The translations under genes and the position numbers were made by a program. Shown here one piece after another: positions 1 to 10,235 of a stretch of DNA of 64,000 bases (position 1 is its first letter; each line of letters starts with the position of its first letter). Source of the stretch: Prorocentrum cordatum (Eukaryota > Sar > Dinophyceae > Prorocentrales > Prorocentraceae); NCBI GenBank assembly GCA_963575745.1, contig CAUYUJ010014209.1, positions 269,198-333,197 of the forward strand. The letters are read 5' to 3'. The notes below the pieces were generated by a model. The model worked only from the letters and a program-made list of their open reading frames with translations. It was not told the DNA's origin and ran no database searches.

Positions 1-312
1 AGGTCGTCTGGCGACCCCTTTTTCGGCTGTTTTGGGCGCGTCATGGGCCGCCCCGGGGCCATGTAGGGCCGTCGTGGAAAATACTGAAGTCTCTTGGAGC
101 CCTGTTATGTGATTCGTGGGGGTATGCTGGGACCTTTTCGGGGTGGAAGTCACGGCGTTTCGGTCCGTGTTCCCTTTCGGGTGCCGTTCTTCGGGCCGTC
201 TGGGGGCTTCTTGGGCCGCATGCGCCGCCTCTCGGGCCGCCATGGCGCTTTGTTCGGCTGTTTCGGGGTCATCTTGGGGGCGACTTGGGGCGTCTTGACC
301 AGGTCTTTGTGA
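1..312 (+). repeat. Degenerate CTTGGGGCC array
   Basis: The stretch consists of loosely repeated words such as TTTTGGG, GGGCCGTC and CTTGGGGGCG, spaced about ten bases apart. The same word family returns at 1660-2000, 13640-14580, 22900-23520, 35630-36180, 47725-48310, 49010-49310 and 58140-58650. It is open in several frames only because the motif avoids stops; no conserved protein is visible. Confidence 0.7.
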
Positions 313-579
313 CGCCTCAGCATTCAGCGCTCGAATCCCCAACGGCTCGGCACGCAACGCTTCTTTCCCCTTTTCCTCTCCCTCCTCCTCCTCCTCCTCC
401 TCCTCCTCTTCCTCCTCCTCCTCCTCCGCGTACTCATTATCATCCTATTCCCCGCCCTTCTCACGTCTTCCCCCCACATCGTCCTCATGCTGTGATGCCT
501 CTTCTCTGCACCCTCCCCCTCGTCGATCTACTCGACCCCCCCCCCGCCCCCTCCGTTCTCCGCACGTTCCTCCTCATGC

Positions 580-613
580 AGCGCATTCCAGAAGAGCATT
601 GCCGGAACGCGCT
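580..613. repeat. Hairpin element, copy 1
   Basis: The arms AGCGCATTCC and GGAACGCGCT pair with one mismatch around a 14-base loop. The downstream words GCACCGAGGCCCC also recur after copy 2, so the repeat unit extends beyond the hairpin. Confidence 0.7.
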
Positions 614-818
614 CGGCAGGAGCACCGAGGCCCCCCTCCCCCTGGCCCTTCTCCTCAGCTCGCTGCTGCTGCTGCGCCTCATCGTCCTCCTCTCCTTGCC
701 CCTCAGTATCCTCCTTTTCCTTCTCCTCCGCTTCCTCCTCCTCTTCCTACTCCCCCCTCCAACTATGCCTCCTCGCATCTCCCTTCTCCTCCAGTCTCAG
801 TAAGTCCCCCCCTTAGCC

Positions 819-852
819 AGCGCGTTCCGGTAGAGTCTTGCAGGAACGCGCT
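819..852. repeat. Hairpin element, copy 2 (perfect 10-bp stem)
   Basis: AGCGCGTTCC and GGAACGCGCT are exact reverse complements separated by 14 bases that resemble the loop of copy 1 and of the copy near 2480. A decayed relative with only one arm lies at 1005-1075. Confidence 0.75.
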
Positions 853-1560
853 CCGCAGAAGCAGTGAGGCCCCCCTCCTCCTCCTTCTCTTCGTCATCCC
901 CCTCATGTTGCTGATGCTGCGGCCTCCTCCTCCCCTCCTCTTCCTACACCTCCTCCTGCTCTCCTTTTGTTATCTGGCATCAGTTTGTCGTCTCCTCGAG
1001 TCTCAGCGCGTTCCTTTTCATCTAGAGTGGTCTGGGAGTCTGGTCGGGACATGCTCGGCAGAAGCACTGAGGTTCCCCTCCTCATCGTCGTTGTCCTCCT
1101 CCTTCTGCTCATGTTGCTGTTGATGTACCCTCGTCGTCCTCCTCTCGACCCTCCTCCTATTCCTACTCCTTCCTCTCCTCCGCCTCCTCCCCCCCCTCCT
1201 CCTCCTCCTCCTCCTCCTCCTCTCCTCCTCCTCCCCCTCCTCCCCCTCCTCCTCCCCATTGCTCCCCCTCCTCCTCCCTTTCCCCTCCTCCTCCTCCTCC
1301 TCCTCCTCCCTCCTCCTCATCCTCCTCCTCCTCCTCCTCCTCCCCCCCTCCTCCTCCCATTGCTCCCCTCCTCCTCCCTTTCTCCTCCTCCTCCTCCTCC
1401 TCCTCCTCCTCCTCCCCTCTTCCTCCTCTTCCTCCTCCTCCTCCTCCTCCTCCTCCTCCTCCTCCTCCTCCTCCTCCTCCTCTTCCTCCTCTCCTCCCCC
1501 AGCTCTGCCTCCTGCCCCCTCCCTTCCCCTCCTCTCTCAATGATTCCTCCTCGCATCTTG

Positions 1561-2050
1561 CCGGAGCGCGCTCAAAAGGAACGCCGATGCTCTAGGGCGA
1601 CACGGCACCTCGTCCACATCCGCAGAGCGCGTTTGCAATGCGCTTGGACCCTTTTGGGACGGTTCCTTGAAACTGTCTTGGAGCGTCTTCTGGGCCTCCT
1701 GGGGGCCTCCTGGAACCCTCTGGGTGCAGTTTGCTGGACTCTGGAGCCCCCCTGGGAACCTCTTCAAGCGAAAACCTACGGTTTTCCGCCCGTGACCTCA
1801 CCCTAGGCCCCTCATGGAGCCGTTTCGGGGCACTCTTGGGCTGGCTTGGGGCCTGTCGGAGCCCTCTTGGGAACGGTCTTGGGGCTCCTTCCGAGGGTCT
1901 TCAAGGCACCTGGGGCCGTCTCTGCGGCCTCCCGGGGCGCCCCTGCTGCCTTGTGGGGCCACGTTTGCCCGTTCAGGGGTCGCCCAGATCCTTCGCGAGG
2001 GGGTCATGGATTGCAATCGATTGGACTGTCATCGATTGGATTGTGAGCAC
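1561..2050 (+). repeat. CTTGGGGCC array with AT-richer tail
   Basis: Repeated CTTGGGG, GGGCCTCC and GGAGCC words fill 1640-1990. At 1755-1790 a short A-rich island contains AAAACC and GGTTTT that can pair. The tail 2000-2050 repeats ATTGGA around ATCGATTGG words, similar to 16770-16840. Confidence 0.6.
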
Positions 2051-2330
2051 TTGCGCTCCAGTCGACGGGAAGGGGGCTGGAACGGGGCGGCGGCAATGGG
2101 TGGCGACGGGGCGGCGAGCACGGGGCCACCAGACCGGCCAGCCAGGGTGGGCCTCGACGGGCGGCGACGGGCGAGCGACGGCGAGCGCGGGGACACCCGA
2201 CGGGGCGGCGGCGACGGGCAGCGATGGGGCGGCGACGAGGAGGCAACGGGGAGGCGACGGGGCGACGACGAGGTGGCGACGGGGCGGCGACGGCGAGCAC
2301 GGAATTGCAGACCGACTAACAGGCCCAGAT
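2051..2330. repeat. GGCGACGGG minisatellite, locus 1
   Basis: Units such as GGCGGCGACGGG and GGCGACGAGG repeat with small changes and are interrupted by a CCAGACCGGCCAGCCAGG segment. The same units plus the same CCAGAC...CCAGG interruption form the array at 16850-17085, so the two arrays share an origin. Confidence 0.75.
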
Positions 2331-2439
2331 ACCCTTGCCAAGAACCCATGGAAGCCGAGGCGGCGTGGGACGTCACTCCGCTGGGCCCCCCAGGAGCCCC
2401 CGAGTGCGGCGACGAGCCCGGTCGCCCTCGTCGGTTCTT

Positions 2440-2560
2440 CCCCTCGCGCCCTCCGTTCTCAGCGTGATCCTGCCCATGCAACACGTTCCGGAAGAGTCTT
2501 GCCAGAACGCGCTGAACAAGATCACAGCTACTCCCCTCCTCTGGCTTCGTCTCCTCATCT
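2440..2560. repeat. Hairpin element, copy 3, with flanks
   Basis: The words CCTCCGTTCTC, then CATGCA, then ACACGTTCCGGAAGAGTC and AGAACGCGCT match 555-640 in the same order. The stem here has more mismatches than copies 1 and 2. This shows that a unit of roughly 100 bp, not only the hairpin, was duplicated. Confidence 0.65.
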
Positions 2561-2649
2561 GCGTGCTGCTGCGCCCTCCTCGTTATCCTCCTCCTCCTCT
2601 TGCCCCGCCTTCTCCCTGCCCCCCCCCTCTTCCTCCGCCCAAGACGGCT

Positions 2650-3515
2650 AAGGGCATGGAGAAGAGGGCGTGGAAGAGGGGGAGCATGCACGAGGATAAG
2701 GCGGAGGAGGAGGAGGAGGAGGGAAACGAAGAGGAGAGGGAGGAGGAGGGGCGGAGGGAGGAAATGGAAGAGGGGGAGAAGGGAGGAGGACGCAGGAGGA
2801 GGAGGAGGAGGAGGAAGAGGAAAAGGGGGGGGGGAGAAGGAAAGGGAGAGGAGGACGAGGCGGGGCAAGAGGGCCGAAGGGAGGAGCAGGAGGAGGAGGA
2901 GGGGCAGGAGAAGGGGAGGAGGAGGAGGAGGAGGAGGAGGAGGAGGAGGAGGAGGAGGAAGCGGAGGAGGAAGAGGAGGAGGTGGAGCGGGAAGAGGGGG
3001 GGTGGAGAGACAGGATGGAGAGAAGGAGGCGGCCAGGAGCAGGAGGAGAAGGCTTCCAAGGGGTCTGGCCGGGGCACTTTCGACAGAGACACGCAGGCCC
3101 CTCACCTCCTCCTCCTCCTCCTCCTCCTTCCTCCTCCTCCTCCACCTCCTCCTGCTCCTCCTCCTGCTCCTCCTAATTGCGTCCTCCTCCTCTTCCACCT
3201 GCTTCTCCTTGTCCTCCTCCTCCGTCCTGCTGTTGCTGCTGCTCCTCCTCCTCCTCCTCCATTTCCTGTTCCTGCTTCCCTCCCTCTCCTGCCCCCTCAT
3301 CCTGATCCTCCTCATCCTTATCTTCCTCGTCCTCCCCCTGCTCGTCTCCCACTTCGTCGTCGCCCCTCCTCCTCCTCGTCCCCCCACTGGACCATGGTTC
3401 CCCTTCTCCTCTATTTCCGCATCTTGTTTGTTCTCCCCCTCCCCCCCCCTGGCCCCTCTCCTGCTCTTCCTTCTGATCCTCTCCCCCGTCTCCTCCTCCT
3501 GGCTAAATGAAAATC
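2650..3515. repeat. GGA block switching to CCT block
   Basis: From 2690 to about 3060 the plus strand is almost pure purine (GGA/GAG). From about 3100 to 3400 it is almost pure pyrimidine (CCT/CTC). The two halves are complementary in composition and could form a long imperfect foldback. No gene is seen. Confidence 0.85.
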
Positions 3516-3519
3516 ATGT

Positions 3520-3960
3520 GTTCGAGAACGTTGCAGCCCTCTGGGACACGGCGTTGGCCCTGTCTCGGAAGGCCTCGAAGGCTTCTGGGGCCGTCTGGCA
3601 GCAATCGCGAGCGAAGCGCAGGAACAAGGAGGCCACGGATAGCCCCGGGATGCTGAACCCCTGTAAAAACAAAACGAAATTAATGCCCGGCCCCGCCATG
3701 GAGGGTCGTCATGGCGCCGGTTTCCAGGCCTGCTCTGGAAGGTCTCGAAGGCTTCAGGGGCCTCGGTGGCAATCGCGAGCGGAGCGCAAGAACAAAGAGG
3801 CCACGGATAGCCCGGGGACGCGACAACCCTGCAAAAACACAAAGAAAATGAAGCCTGGCCCCGCCATGGAGGGCCATCGCGGCACCGGTTTCCACGTCTG
3901 TTTCGGAAGGTCTTGAAAGCTTTTGGGGGCGTTTGGTGGCAAGTGTGAGCGGAGCGCAAC
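3520..3960 (+). repeat. Tandem repeat of ~170 bp, about 2.5 copies
   Basis: The word GGAAGG(C/T)CTCGAAGGCTT occurs at about 3567 and 3737, with a diverged form at 3905, giving spacings of 170 and 168. Each unit also holds AATCGCGAGCG, GGCCACGGATAGCCC and CCCGCCATGGAGGG in that order. Open frames crossing the units are not conserved. Confidence 0.85.
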
Positions 3961-4164
3961 CCTCTTGGGCTGGCATGGAAACTGTTGGAGCCCTCTGCGG
4001 AATGTTCTTGGAGCTCGCGCCGAGGATGTGGAATATGTCCGGGACCATCGCGGCGGCCTCCGAGGCCCGGGACGCCGAAACCTTATGACTCACACGGAAA
4101 AGAAGCCCTGGTACTCCCATGGATGGTCGAGGCAGCTGTTTTCGGGCCCCAGGCCTGCCCCCCC
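3961..4164 (+). repeat. Diverged CTTGGGC-type sequence, no gene seen
   Basis: The segment continues from the 170-bp repeat with words such as CTCTTGGGCTGG and GTTCTTGGAGC. It then becomes unique before the TA repeat. Nothing protein-like was recognised. Confidence 0.4.
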
Positions 4165-4192
4165 TATATATACATATATATATATAATATAA

Positions 4193-4234
<42 letters not shown>

Positions 4235-4320
4235 TATATACAACATATACATGTATATATGTATATATATATATACATACATCTATATATATATATACAT
4301 ATAATGCATGCACATACACA
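4165..4320. repeat. TA / TATACA microsatellite
   Basis: Almost continuous TATA with CATA and TACA variants. Comparable blocks occur at 15958-16700, 17110-17230, 46800-46890 and 49370-49490. Confidence 0.95.
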
Positions 4321-4890
4321 CAAGTGGGTGGGGTCGTTCGCAAGCGTGGACCCCAAACTCGATTAGCGAAAATACAAAGTGGTGTAAAATATGTGGCGCG
4401 CGTCATGTACGGGGGGGCTTCTACTTACGCAGGACGAAAGATTGTCCTCTCGACGTCGAGGGAGGACCACCCCCGTCCCCCGTAGACTCTTGACACGGGG
4501 GGGCCTGCGGTCGACGGATCCCATACTCGTCGCTTCCCGGAACGAATTTAATAATATAAATTCGAAATGGGGTAGAAATGGAATCCGCCGCACAAAATAG
4601 GGCCCGACGCGGATCCCGAAGATCAGACCTGGGATCCGCGCGCACGGACATGGGATCCGCCGCGATTTCACGATGACGGTAAGGTAGGAAATCGAGCCCG
4701 CGCGACCCTCATCGGGTTCGCCGCTATGATTTCGCAGAGGGCCCGCGCACCGCGCGGGGCCGTGAGGTTCAGCGCCAAGAGGAAAAAACTTTCGGCCTGG
4801 GAACACACGCGGTGCAAATTATGCGGCGCATGGGCTGTGGTACAAGCTATGCGGCGCAGTGTCTGCGATGCAACCTTTGCGGCACAATTC
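4321..4890. other. Unique spacer with GGATCCGC words
   Basis: GGATCC(C/G)GC-type words recur at about 4516, 4612, 4632 and 4653. From 4805 the motif TGCGGCGCA / GTGGTACAA appears; this is the spacer type that precedes each copy of the ~1-kb repeat. No gene was recognised. Confidence 0.5.
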
Positions 4891-4892
4891 AC

Positions 4893-5876
4893 TTGCCGAA
4901 CTTGAAATTGTCAACACCACTGATCGCGCAATCATCCCACCCACCCACCCACCCGCAACTTGGTTTTAAAAACCCACGCGGAAGCGACTGCGATGCGTGC
5001 TCGGCGTTGGCCGGTGCATCTCCGCGGCCGCGCTAGCCCGCGCATGCTCGCGCGCGCAGCGGCCAGCTAGTTTGGCGCGACCGACGCGAACGCGGTGGCG
5101 CTGACCACTCGGCACATCTCAGCGGGCACTTCAGCGCGAGTCGGCGACCTGGGCGGGCGCGGTATCATGGCAAACTCGACAACGGTAGACACGATGATGA
5201 TCGTAGTGATGCTGGTGGCTATGTTGACACCGACGACGGGGCAGCCAGTGACGGCGCCGATGCTGATCACGCCGACGACGATGACGGCGTCTTCGCGTCG
5301 GTGATGAAGGTTTTGGAAGGAATTCGAAATACGCGCGCGGCAGACGCGCGAGACTGGCTCGCATGGTGTTATTTGACACGGATCGTGCCACCCCAGCACG
5401 CGCGCAAGGGAGTTCGAACACTTTCGGCACGCGCGCGCGAAGCCCGTTTGGTAGCATTTTATGAAGATGTTGATGAAAAAAAATGGCTTGCTCAAGGAGT
5501 CGCAAGAGCGCGCGCTTTTATGGAACAGCCGTGTTGCGAAACCATATGTTTCTATGTGTTTTGGACACTCAATATTAAAGCCCTTCCGACACCGAAGGTG
5601 TTTAACGGGTTTCGGCTTGCGCGCGCGACGACGCGCGTGTGCGCACTTCGCCCCATGTTTTGCAATGGATGATTGAAAAACCTATGCTTTGTTATACACG
5701 ACTGCGCGCACATAATATTTTTTGGCAAGGGAACCGACGGGGGGCGCGATACTGGCCTGGCTGGGATAGTATGAGTTCACAAGCAGGATGGACATTGGGT
5801 CAGCACCATGCGCGTTTTGCATCGGTTCCCGGGGGGTCGATAAGTCCGGGGGGGACGGTGGTAGAATTTGTCTAAT
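4893..5876 (+). repeat. ~1-kb repeat family, copy A
   Basis: The unit begins with CTTGCCGAACTTGAAATTG and ends near the GGTAGAATTTGTCTAATC segment, where copy B begins. Inside are a CCCACCCA tract, a block with TGGCGCGACCGACGCGAACG, a GACGACGATGACGGCG core, and a GCGC-rich hairpin near 5620-5645. A 69-codon frame (5095-5304) is kept in copies A, B, D and E. However, the differences between A and B that I compared fall mostly on first and second codon positions, which argues against coding. Confidence 0.85.
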
Positions 5877-6850
5877 CACTTGCCGAACGTGAAATGATCA
5901 ACGCCATTGCTCGCGCAATCGCCACCCACCCATCCGCAATTTGGGTTGCAAAGCCTATGCGGGAGCAATTGCGATGAGTGCTGGTGTTGGCTGGTGCATC
6001 TCTGCGGCCGCGCTAGCCCGCGCATGCTCTCGCGCGCAGCGGCCAGCCAGTCTGGCGCGACCGACGCGAACGCGGTGGCGCTGACCGCTCGGCACATCTC
6101 AGCGGGCACTTCAGTGCGAGTCGGCGGCTTGGGCGGGCGCGGTATCATGGCAAAGTCGACAACGGTAGACACGACGATGATCGTAGCGATGCTGGTGGCG
6201 ATGTTGACACCGACGACGGGGCAGCCAGTGAAGGCGCCGATGCTGATCACGCCGACGACGATGACGGCGTCTTCGCGTCGGCGATGAAGGTTTTGGAAGG
6301 AATTCGAAATACGCGCGCGGCGGACGCGCGAGACTTGCTCGCATGGTATTATTTGACACGGATCGTGCCTCCCCTGCACGCGCGCAAGGGCGTTCGAACG
6401 ATTTCGACATGCGCGCGTGAAGCCCGCTCGGTAGCATTGTATGAATATGTTGGAAAAAAATGGCTTGCTCGAGAACTCGCAAGACCGCGCACGCTTTTTG
6501 TGAAAATCCGTGTTGCCAAACCATGTTTTTGGTGTGCTTTGGACACTCGATATTGAAGCCCTTCCGAAACCAAATGTTTTTGACGGATTCCGGCACGCGC
6601 GCGCGACGACGCGCGCGTGCGCACTTCGTCCCATGTTCTGCAATGGTTTATTGAAAAAACCTATGACCAATTACAAACGACTGCGCGCGCATAATATTTG
6701 TTGTGAGGGAACTGAGGGGGTGCCGATACCGACCTGCCTGGGATAGTATGAGTTCACAGGTGGGATGGACACTGGGTCATAATCGTATATGTTTTGCATA
6801 GGTCCCCGGGGAGTCGATGAGTCGGGGGGGGAGGGTGGTAAAACCTAGGT
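5877..6850 (+). repeat. ~1-kb repeat family, copy B
   Basis: Direct tandem neighbour of copy A with a period of about 984 bp. It carries the same ordered blocks, including TCTGCGGCCGCGCTAGCCCG and the palindromic stretch GCACGCGCGCGCGACGACGC near 6594-6620. It ends with GTCGATGAGTC and a poly-G tract. Confidence 0.85.
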
Positions 6851-7089
6851 CCTCTTTAGAAGGAGAATTTTCAATGGTGTGCTCTACGCGATGGAAAGTG
6901 CGTGGAGATATCTATGTTGTACAATATTGGATAGTTGTGGTGTGAGCTACACGATCCAGTAGATGTGGTGCAATTGATGTGGTGAGGTAGTTGTGGTGCA
7001 ATATGTGTTGCCATCGTAGTGGTGTCGACGTGGTGCAAAATAGGTGGTGCAACTTTTCTGGTGCAAGCCATGTGGTCAATCTACGTGGT
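6851..7089. repeat. GTGGTGCAA spacer
   Basis: The words GTGGTGCAA, GTGGTGTGAG and GTGGTGTCGA repeat at irregular 10-20 base spacing. GC-richer forms (TGCGGCGCAA) fill the equivalent position before copies A and E. The spacer therefore belongs to the repeat unit. Confidence 0.6.
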
Positions 7090-7604
7090 GCCACTCATTT
7101 TGACCGTCTTGAAACTGTCCTCTCCAACGCTCGTACAAACATCCCACCCTCCCACCCGCAATTTGGTCGCAAAACCTCTTAAGACCGTGACGGTAGGTAC
7201 CACATGGCACTTGGCAACGACACCGACGCCGACGACGGCAGCGACAACGACGACGACGACGACGCCGCCGACAACGACTACGACAACACTGACGACGTTT
7301 CCGACGACTTCGACAACGACGACAACGACGACGACGACGACAACGACGACGCCGACGCCGACGACGACGACGACAACGACGACGCCGACGACAACGACGA
7401 CGATGACAACGCTGACGACGACGACGACGACAACGCCGACCACGACGACGATGACGACGACGACGACGACGACGTCGCCAACGAAGACGACGACGACGAC
7501 GAAGGAAGGGGGAGGACGACGACGGCGACGACGACGACAACGACGAGGAAGGGGGGAGGACGGCGACGACGCGAACGACGAAGAAGGAGGACGGCGACGC
7601 CGAG

Positions 7605-7664
<60 letters not shown>

Positions 7665-8545
7665 ATAGGAGGGACGACGACGAGACGCCGACGACGGACG
7701 ACGACGACGACGAGGGAGGAGGAAGGACGACCACGGCGACAACGACGACAGAAACGAAAACGACGCCAAAGAGGACGACGACGACGACGGCGAAGAAAAA
7801 CAGAGGACGGTGACGGCGACGACGACGACGACGAGGGATGAAGGACGGCGGCGACGACGACGCGCGCGCACGCTTTTGCTGAAAATCCGCGCTGTGAAAC
7901 TCTATGTTTTGTATGTTTTTGGGGCACTCGATTTTGCGATCCTTCCGAAACCGAAGCCATGTGAAGGATTTCGGCATGCGCGCGCGACGACGCGCGCGCG
8001 TGCACTTCGTCCTGTTTTTGCAGAGGAATCTCGCAACGGCACGCGCGCAAGGGCGTTCGAAAGGTTTCGTCATGCGCGCGCGCAAAACCCGTTGGGCAGC
8101 ATGTTTTGAAAATCTGCAGACAAAAGAACTATGGTTTTCCTCAGACTTCGCAAGAGCGCGCGCGTAGGATTTCCTAGGTTGGAAATCAATGTTGCGAACC
8201 CCTTGTGGTCTTGTATGTGTTGGAAACTCAATTTTGAAATCCGTCTTAAAACGAAGGTTTTTGAAGAATTCGGGCATGCGCGCGCGACGAAGCGCGCGTG
8301 CGCACTTCGTCCCATTTTTTCCAATGGACTATTGACACCTTTTGCTTTGTGGTAAACGAGTGCGCGCGCATAATATGTTTTGCGAAGGATGGCAGGGGGG
8401 GCGATACCGGTTGGGCTGGGATACTACGACCTCACAAGTAGGATGGACACTAGGTCAGAATACTGTGCGTTTTACATCGGTTCCCCGGAGGTCTTACCCC
8501 GGGGGGAAGGGGGTAGTAGAACCTATTTGCTTTTAAAAAGAAGAA
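7090..8545 (+). repeat. ~1-kb repeat family, copy C, with expanded core
   Basis: The start matches the other copies (TTGAAACTGTC, then a CCCACCC tract and CGCAATTTGG). The end from 7860 also matches (GAAAATCCGCG, ACTCGATTTTG, GGCATGCGCGCGCGACGACG). The middle has been replaced or expanded by GAC repeats. A second hairpin-bearing segment repeats at about 8250-8310. Confidence 0.8.
7205..7860. repeat. GAC/GACGAC microsatellite inside copy C
   Basis: About 650 bases of CGACGA repeat with point changes and some GGAGGA interruptions. The unexpanded copies hold short GACGACG seeds at the same place (for example near 5230-5285). Open frames of poly-Asp or poly-Thr/Arg are repeat products. Confidence 0.9.
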
Positions 8546-9350
8546 TTCGCTTGCCGAACTTGAAGTTGTCAACTCCACTGCTCGCGCAATCATCCCACCC
8601 ACCAACCCGCAACTTGGCGTGCAAAGCCCATGCGGGAGCGATTGCGATGAGTGTTTGGCGTTGGCTGGTACATCTCAGCGGCCGCGCTAACCCGCGCATG
8701 CTCGCGCGCGCAGCGGCCAGCTAGTTTGGCGCGACCGCCGCGAACGCGGTGGCGCTGACCGCTCGGCACATCCCAACTGGCATTTCAGTGCGAGTCGGCG
8801 GCTTGGGCGGGCGCGGTATCGCGGCAGCGTCGACCACGGCAGACACGATGATGATAGTAGCGATGCTGGTGACGATGCTGACACCGACGACGGGGCAGCC
8901 AGTGACGGCGCCGATGCTGGTCACGCCGACGACGATAACGGCGTCTTCGCGTCGGTGATGGAGGTTTTGGAAGGAATTCGAAATGCGCGCGCTGCAGACG
9001 CGCGAGTGGCTCGCATGGTATTATTTGACACGGATCGTGCCTCCCCTGCACGCGCGCAAGGGCGTTCGAACGATTTCGACATGCACACGCGCGAAGCCCG
9101 TCTGGTGGCATTTAGCGGAACATGTTGGCAAATGATTGGTTGTCTCAAGAATTCGCACGAACGCGCGCGCGCGCGATTGTGCTGAAAATCCGCGTTGCGA
9201 GACCATGTGTTGTTTTAAACTGTTTTTGGGACATTCGATTTTGAGATCCTTCCGAAACCGAAGGCTTTTGAAGGCTTTCGGCATGCGCGCGCGACGACGC
9301 GCGCGCTTCGTCATATCCGTTACAAGAGATTTCTGAAAACTGCTGATTTT

Positions 9351-9438
9351 CCCCAATCAGAGCTTGCCTCTGTAGGGGTCCTAGCGGATTCATTCCCCAA
9401 TCAGAGCTTGCCTCTGTAGGGGTCCTAGCGGATTCATA
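9351..9438 (+). repeat. 44-bp tandem duplication
   Basis: The block starting CCCCAATCAGAGCTTGCC is present twice, at 9351 and 9395, with no differences that I could see over its length. Identity suggests a recent duplication. Confidence 0.9.
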
Positions 9439-9459
9439 TGGTTAGGTTAGGTTTGTCGC

Positions 9460-10011
9460 CGATTTTCACGGCACGCCCGGGTGCCCGGGTGCCCGGGGGT
9501 GCCCGGGTGTCCGGGTGCCCGGGCGTGCCCAGGGGTGCCCGGGTGCCCGCCCGGTAGCCCAATAGCCTTATAACCCTAGAGCTTTATAGCCTTATAGCCC
9601 TATAGCCCTATAGCCCCAACGGCTTTATAATCTATAGCCCTAATAGCTCCGTAGCTTTATACTCTTATAACCCTATAGCCCTATAGCCCTATCGCCCTAT
9701 AGCTCTCTAGCTCTGTAGCCCTATAGCTCTATAGCCCTATAGCCTTATAGCCCTATAGCCCTATAGCCCTTTAGCCCCATAGCCCTATATCATTAAAAAA
9801 TTATGATTGGGGCTTCTCCCTTTTCGCGGCACGGCCGGGTGACTGGGTGCACGGGGGTGCCCGGGTGCCCAGGTGCCTGGGTGCCCGGGTGCCCGGGCGG
9901 GCCCGGGGGTGCCCGAGGGCGCCCTATAGCCCTATAGCCCACTAGCCCTACAACTCTATAGCCCTATAGCTCTATAGCCCTATAGCTCAATAGCCCCCTA
10001 GCCCAATAGCC
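9460..10011. repeat. GCCCGGGTGCCC and TAGCCCTA composite minisatellite
   Basis: Two consecutive modules each contain a GCCCGGGTGCCC stretch followed by many TAGCCCTA units with small changes. The reverse complement of this arrangement is found at 63182-63475. Confidence 0.9.
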
Positions 10012-10235
10012 CTGATTGGGGCTTTTCTCCGGTATCATTTAATAAACGAATGCGCGCGCATAAAATTTTGTCCCATGGAACCGAGGGGGGGGGGGGCGAT
10101 ACTGGCCTGGCTGGGATAGTATGAATTCACAGGTGAGATGGACACTGGATCAAAATCACACGCGTCTTACATAGGTTCCCGGGGTGTCGATAAGTCCGGG
10201 GGGAGAGTGGTAGAACTTATTTCTTTTGTACAAAA

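Larger units (their letters stand above)
313..1560. repeat. CT-rich (CTC/CCT) microsatellite block
   Basis: Long runs of CCT and CTC, purest at 370-430, 1180-1260 and 1380-1500, are mixed with short unique islands. The proline, leucine, arginine and glutamate-rich frames are products of the repeat. Two islands (580-613 and 819-852) carry a hairpin element. Confidence 0.9.
9351..10021. mobile_element. Insertion with CCCCAATCAG inverted ends
   Basis: CCCCAATCAG at 9351-9360 is matched by CTGATTGGGG at 10012-10021. The pair brackets exactly the sequence missing from copy E, where GAAAACTGCTGATTT runs on without it. The insert holds a 44-bp direct duplication at its left end and two modules of GCCCGGGTGCCC plus TAGCCCTA repeats. 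A further TGATTGGGG at 9804-9812 closes the first module. There is no coding capacity and no clear target duplication. Confidence 0.6.
8546..10235 (+). repeat. ~1-kb repeat family, copy D, split by an insertion
   Basis: The 5' part (8546-9350) follows the family order. Sequence equivalent to the unit's 3' part resumes at about 10022, with GCGCGCATAAAATTTTG and GGATAGTATGAATTCAC. The 670 bases between them are foreign to the other copies. Confidence 0.8.

Noticed and set aside
9428-9445. GGTTAGGTTAGG as telomeric repeat
   Set aside because: Only two units, and not the TTTAGGG type expected for this kind of organism.
9460-10011. CRISPR array (short repeats at regular spacing)
   Set aside because: Units are contiguous TAGCCCTA minisatellite repeats without unique spacers.
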